Assembly: GCF_003259435.1 (NCBI RefSeq)
Contig: NZ_QLMA01000010.1
Span: 124,001 to 188,000 of the forward strand
Direction of reading: 5' to 3'
Source of the DNA: Chitinophaga dinghuensis
GTDB lineage: Bacteria > Bacteroidota > Bacteroidia > Chitinophagales > Chitinophagaceae
DNA: 64,000 nucleotides
The notes under the pieces were generated by a model, which saw only the letters and a list, made by a program, of their open reading frames with translations, ran no database searches and was not told the DNA's origin. This document shows, in pieces, positions 62,391-64,000 of this stretch (position 1 is the first letter of the stretch; each line of letters opens with the position of its first letter). Made by a program: the position numbers and the translations under genes.

Positions 62391-62774
62391 ATGAGTTTTG
62401 AAATTACCGGAAAGCTGATTGTGAAATATAATACGGTGCAACGTAGCGAAACCTTTAAAACAAGAGAATTCGTTATCGAAAAATCTGATGATATCAACGG
62501 CCGTGTTATCAATAACTACATCAAATTCCAGGCTGTACAGGACCGCACTGGTATTGTTGACCGGTTCAATGAGGGTGAAAATGTTAAAGTTTATTTCAAT
62601 ATCAAAGGTACCCGCTGGGAAAAAGATGGTAAAGTAAACTACATCACCAACCTCGACGCTTGGCGTATGGAATCTGTTATGGCTGCCCCTGCACCAGGAG
62701 CTGATGCAATGCCTAACTATAATACGCCGCAAATGCCTGCCGGCGGCGATAGCAACGACGATCTCCCTTTCTAA
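62391..62774 (+). CDS. DUF3127 OB-fold-like protein with an SSB-type acidic tip
   Basis: A 127-residue protein. The first 95 residues match DUF3127 (MSFEITGKLIVKYNTVQRSE, EFVIEKSDDI, KVYFNIKGTRWEKDGKVNYITNLDAWR), a family that looks like an OB-fold. A Pro/Ala/Met-rich linker then ends in DDLPF, which closely resembles the DDDIPF tip through which bacterial SSB recruits repair and replication proteins. DNA binding is inferred, not shown. It is divergent from dnaA and has a strong consensus promoter. Confidence 0.88.
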   Translation: MSFEITGKLIVKYNTVQRSETFKTREFVIEKSDDINGRVINNYIKFQAVQDRTGIVDRFNEGENVKVYFNIKGTRWEKDGKVNYITNLDAWRMESVMAAPAPGADAMPNYNTPQMPAGGDSNDDLPF

Positions 62775-62793
62775 GAAATTACATTTAATAACT

Positions 62794-62849
62794 TACGGAT
62801 TTGAAGAGTCCACCGGCCAACACCGGAACTCTCCAAATCCGTATTTCTT
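62794..62849 (+). terminator. Terminator after the DUF3127 gene
   Basis: TACGGATTTG pairs with CAAATCCGTA, with inner AGAGT/ACTCT and CCGG stems; a T-rich tail follows. Confidence 0.65.
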
Positions 62850-62866
62850 TAGGATAACTACCTAAC

Positions 62867-64000
62867 ATGATTCATCAAGTATCCGTAAAATTACTGCCAG
62901 CTGATGCTGCCGCACCCGCCGCTATTACTGCCGCCGCTGCCGCCGCTCTCAGCATCCCGGCTAAATCCATCACCGGCTATAACCTGCTCAAACGCTCTAT
63001 AGACGCCCGTTCCAGACAAGCATACTTCATCCTCACCATCCAGGTTTTTGTGAATGAACCATTCCACAAAAATGACCGCAATACCCTTCTCTATAAAGAA
63101 CTCCCCGCCAATGCCCCTGCCGTACTAATCGCAGGCGCAGGCCCGGCAGGACTCTTCGCAGCATTACGACTCCTGGAAGCAGGCATCAAACCCATTATCA
63201 TAGAACGTGGCAAAGACGTACGCGCCCGCAGAAGAGACCTCGCTGCCCTCAATAAAACAGGTATCGTCAACCCAGACTCCAACTACTGCTTCGGCGAAGG
63301 CGGCGCAGGCACCTACTCCGATGGTAAACTATACACCCGCTCCAATAAACGCGGCGATATCAACCGTATCCTTAATATATTCATCCAGTTCGGCGCCGAT
63401 GAAAAAATCGGCATCGACGCACATCCCCACATCGGTACCAATAAACTACCACATATTATTACCGCCATGCGGGAACAAATTATCCATTGTGGTGGCGAAG
63501 TACACTTTGATCAACGTATTAATCATATAGATATCCAGGATGGACAGATGAAAGGCGTGAAAACCGCCAGCGGCGCATATTTCACCGGCCAACATCTCAT
63601 CCTCGCCACCGGCCACTCCGCCCGTGACATTTTTATCATGCTCGATCAACAACATATCCTACTGGAAGCAAAACCATTCGCCCTCGGCGTACGCGTGGAG
63701 CATCCGCAGGAACTGATCGACAGCGCCCAATATCATTGCGCACTAAGAGGAGAATACCTGCCACCTGCCAGCTATAGCCTCGTAGAACAAGTAGATGGCC
63801 GCGGCGTCTTCTCCTTCTGTATGTGCCCCGGCGGCATCATCGCTCCCGCATCCACAGATCCAGGAGAACTCGTTGTCAACGGCTGGTCCCCTTCCAAAAG
63901 AAATAATCCATTCGCCAACTCCGGAATGGTTGTAAGCATTGAAGCATCCGACTTCCAGCCATTTGCTGATAAAGGCAACCTAGCCGCCATGTACTATCAA
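62867..64000 (+). CDS. FAD-dependent dehydrogenase, COG2509 type (partial at window edge)
   Basis: The open frame runs from ATG 62867 to the end of the window (378 codons) with no stop, so the gene continues outside. After an Ala-rich and basic start, AVLIAGAGPAGLFAALRLLE (about 84-103) is the FAD-binding GxGxxG fold. YCFGEGGAGTYSDGKLYTRS (about 143-162) and later FALGVRVEHPQELID, ending near SFCMCPGG, are family marks. The function is unassigned; members are soluble flavoproteins. Confidence 0.88.
   Translation, partial: MIHQVSVKLLPADAAAPAAITAAAAAALSIPAKSITGYNLLKRSIDARSRQAYFILTIQVFVNEPFHKNDRNTLLYKELPANAPAVLIAGAGPAGLFAALRLLEAGIKPIIIERGKDVRARRRDLAALNKTGIVNPDSNYCFGEGGAGTYSDGKLYTRSNKRGDINRILNIFIQFGADEKIGIDAHPHIGTNKLPHIITAMREQIIHCGGEVHFDQRINHIDIQDGQMKGVKTASGAYFTGQHLILATGHSARDIFIMLDQQHILLEAKPFALGVRVEHPQELIDSAQYHCALRGEYLPPASYSLVEQVDGRGVFSFCMCPGGIIAPASTDPGELVVNGWSPSKRNNPFANSGMVVSIEASDFQPFADKGNLAAMYYQ

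Overview
The window looks like chromosome of a Bacteroidota bacterium, most likely a Chitinophaga relative (inference). The signs are two SusC/SusD outer-membrane uptake loci, one with an ECF sigma factor and FecR anti-sigma; many lipoproteins; TPR-type histidine kinases; a DUF3127 protein; DUF4843 and PKD-like lipoproteins; and several promoters of the phylum-specific form TTTG-N19..21-TAnnTTTG in place of -35/-10 boxes. There are no rRNA genes, phage genes, transposases or CRISPR arrays. Three tRNA genes are present: two identical tRNA-Pro(UGG) and one tRNA-Ser(GCU).

Layout. 0.2-2.2 kb: a secreted His/Gly-rich protein behind a sigma-54-like promoter, a MmcQ/YjbR protein and a TauE permease. 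2.4-13 kb, minus strand: a complete ebo cluster (eboA-B-C, then D-E-F), followed by a Tat-exported Gfo/Idh/MocA oxidoreductase. The cluster is interrupted between eboC and eboD by an oppositely transcribed kinase/response-regulator pair whose kinase lacks the phospho-acceptor histidine. 13.4-20.1 kb: an FG-GAP lipoprotein with a CxxCH motif and a SusC/SusD pair without its own sigma factor. 20.6-30.8 kb: small metabolic and stress genes, including a MarR-DoxX-YceI module with two matching operators, a DEAD-box helicase, a second YceI, an HxlR regulator, a serine hydrolase and an FMN reductase.

30.9-40.3 kb, minus strand: a full uptake locus (sigma factor, FecR, SusC with STN domain, SusD, DUF4843 and PKD-like lipoproteins). 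40.3-46.9 kb: a ClC chloride channel divergent from a Crp/Fnr regulator with two matching palindromes between them, then NUDIX, VOC, and AraC/MFS/NTF2-like genes. 46.9-53.7 kb: lipoproteins, a TPR histidine kinase facing a LytTR regulator, and LemA. 53.9-54.3 kb holds two gene remnants (response-regulator tail, rearranged YceI) next to the first tRNA-Pro. 54.6-59.7 kb: an ECF sigma factor with an inner-membrane/repeat/barrel protein whose repeats carry five exact DnaA-box 9-mers, a heptad-repeat lipoprotein, and a chromate-type transporter. 60-64 kb: tRNA-Ser/tRNA-Pro operon, dnaA, a divergent DUF3127 gene with an SSB-like acidic tip, and the start of an FAD-dependent dehydrogenase cut by the window edge.

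The most interesting parts are the split ebo cluster with its degenerate two-component pair, the DnaA-box array within a tandem-repeat gene close to dnaA, the two paired-operator regulons (MarR, Crp/Fnr), and the gene-remnant scar beside a duplicated tRNA. All family names come from reading motifs by eye; no database search was run.
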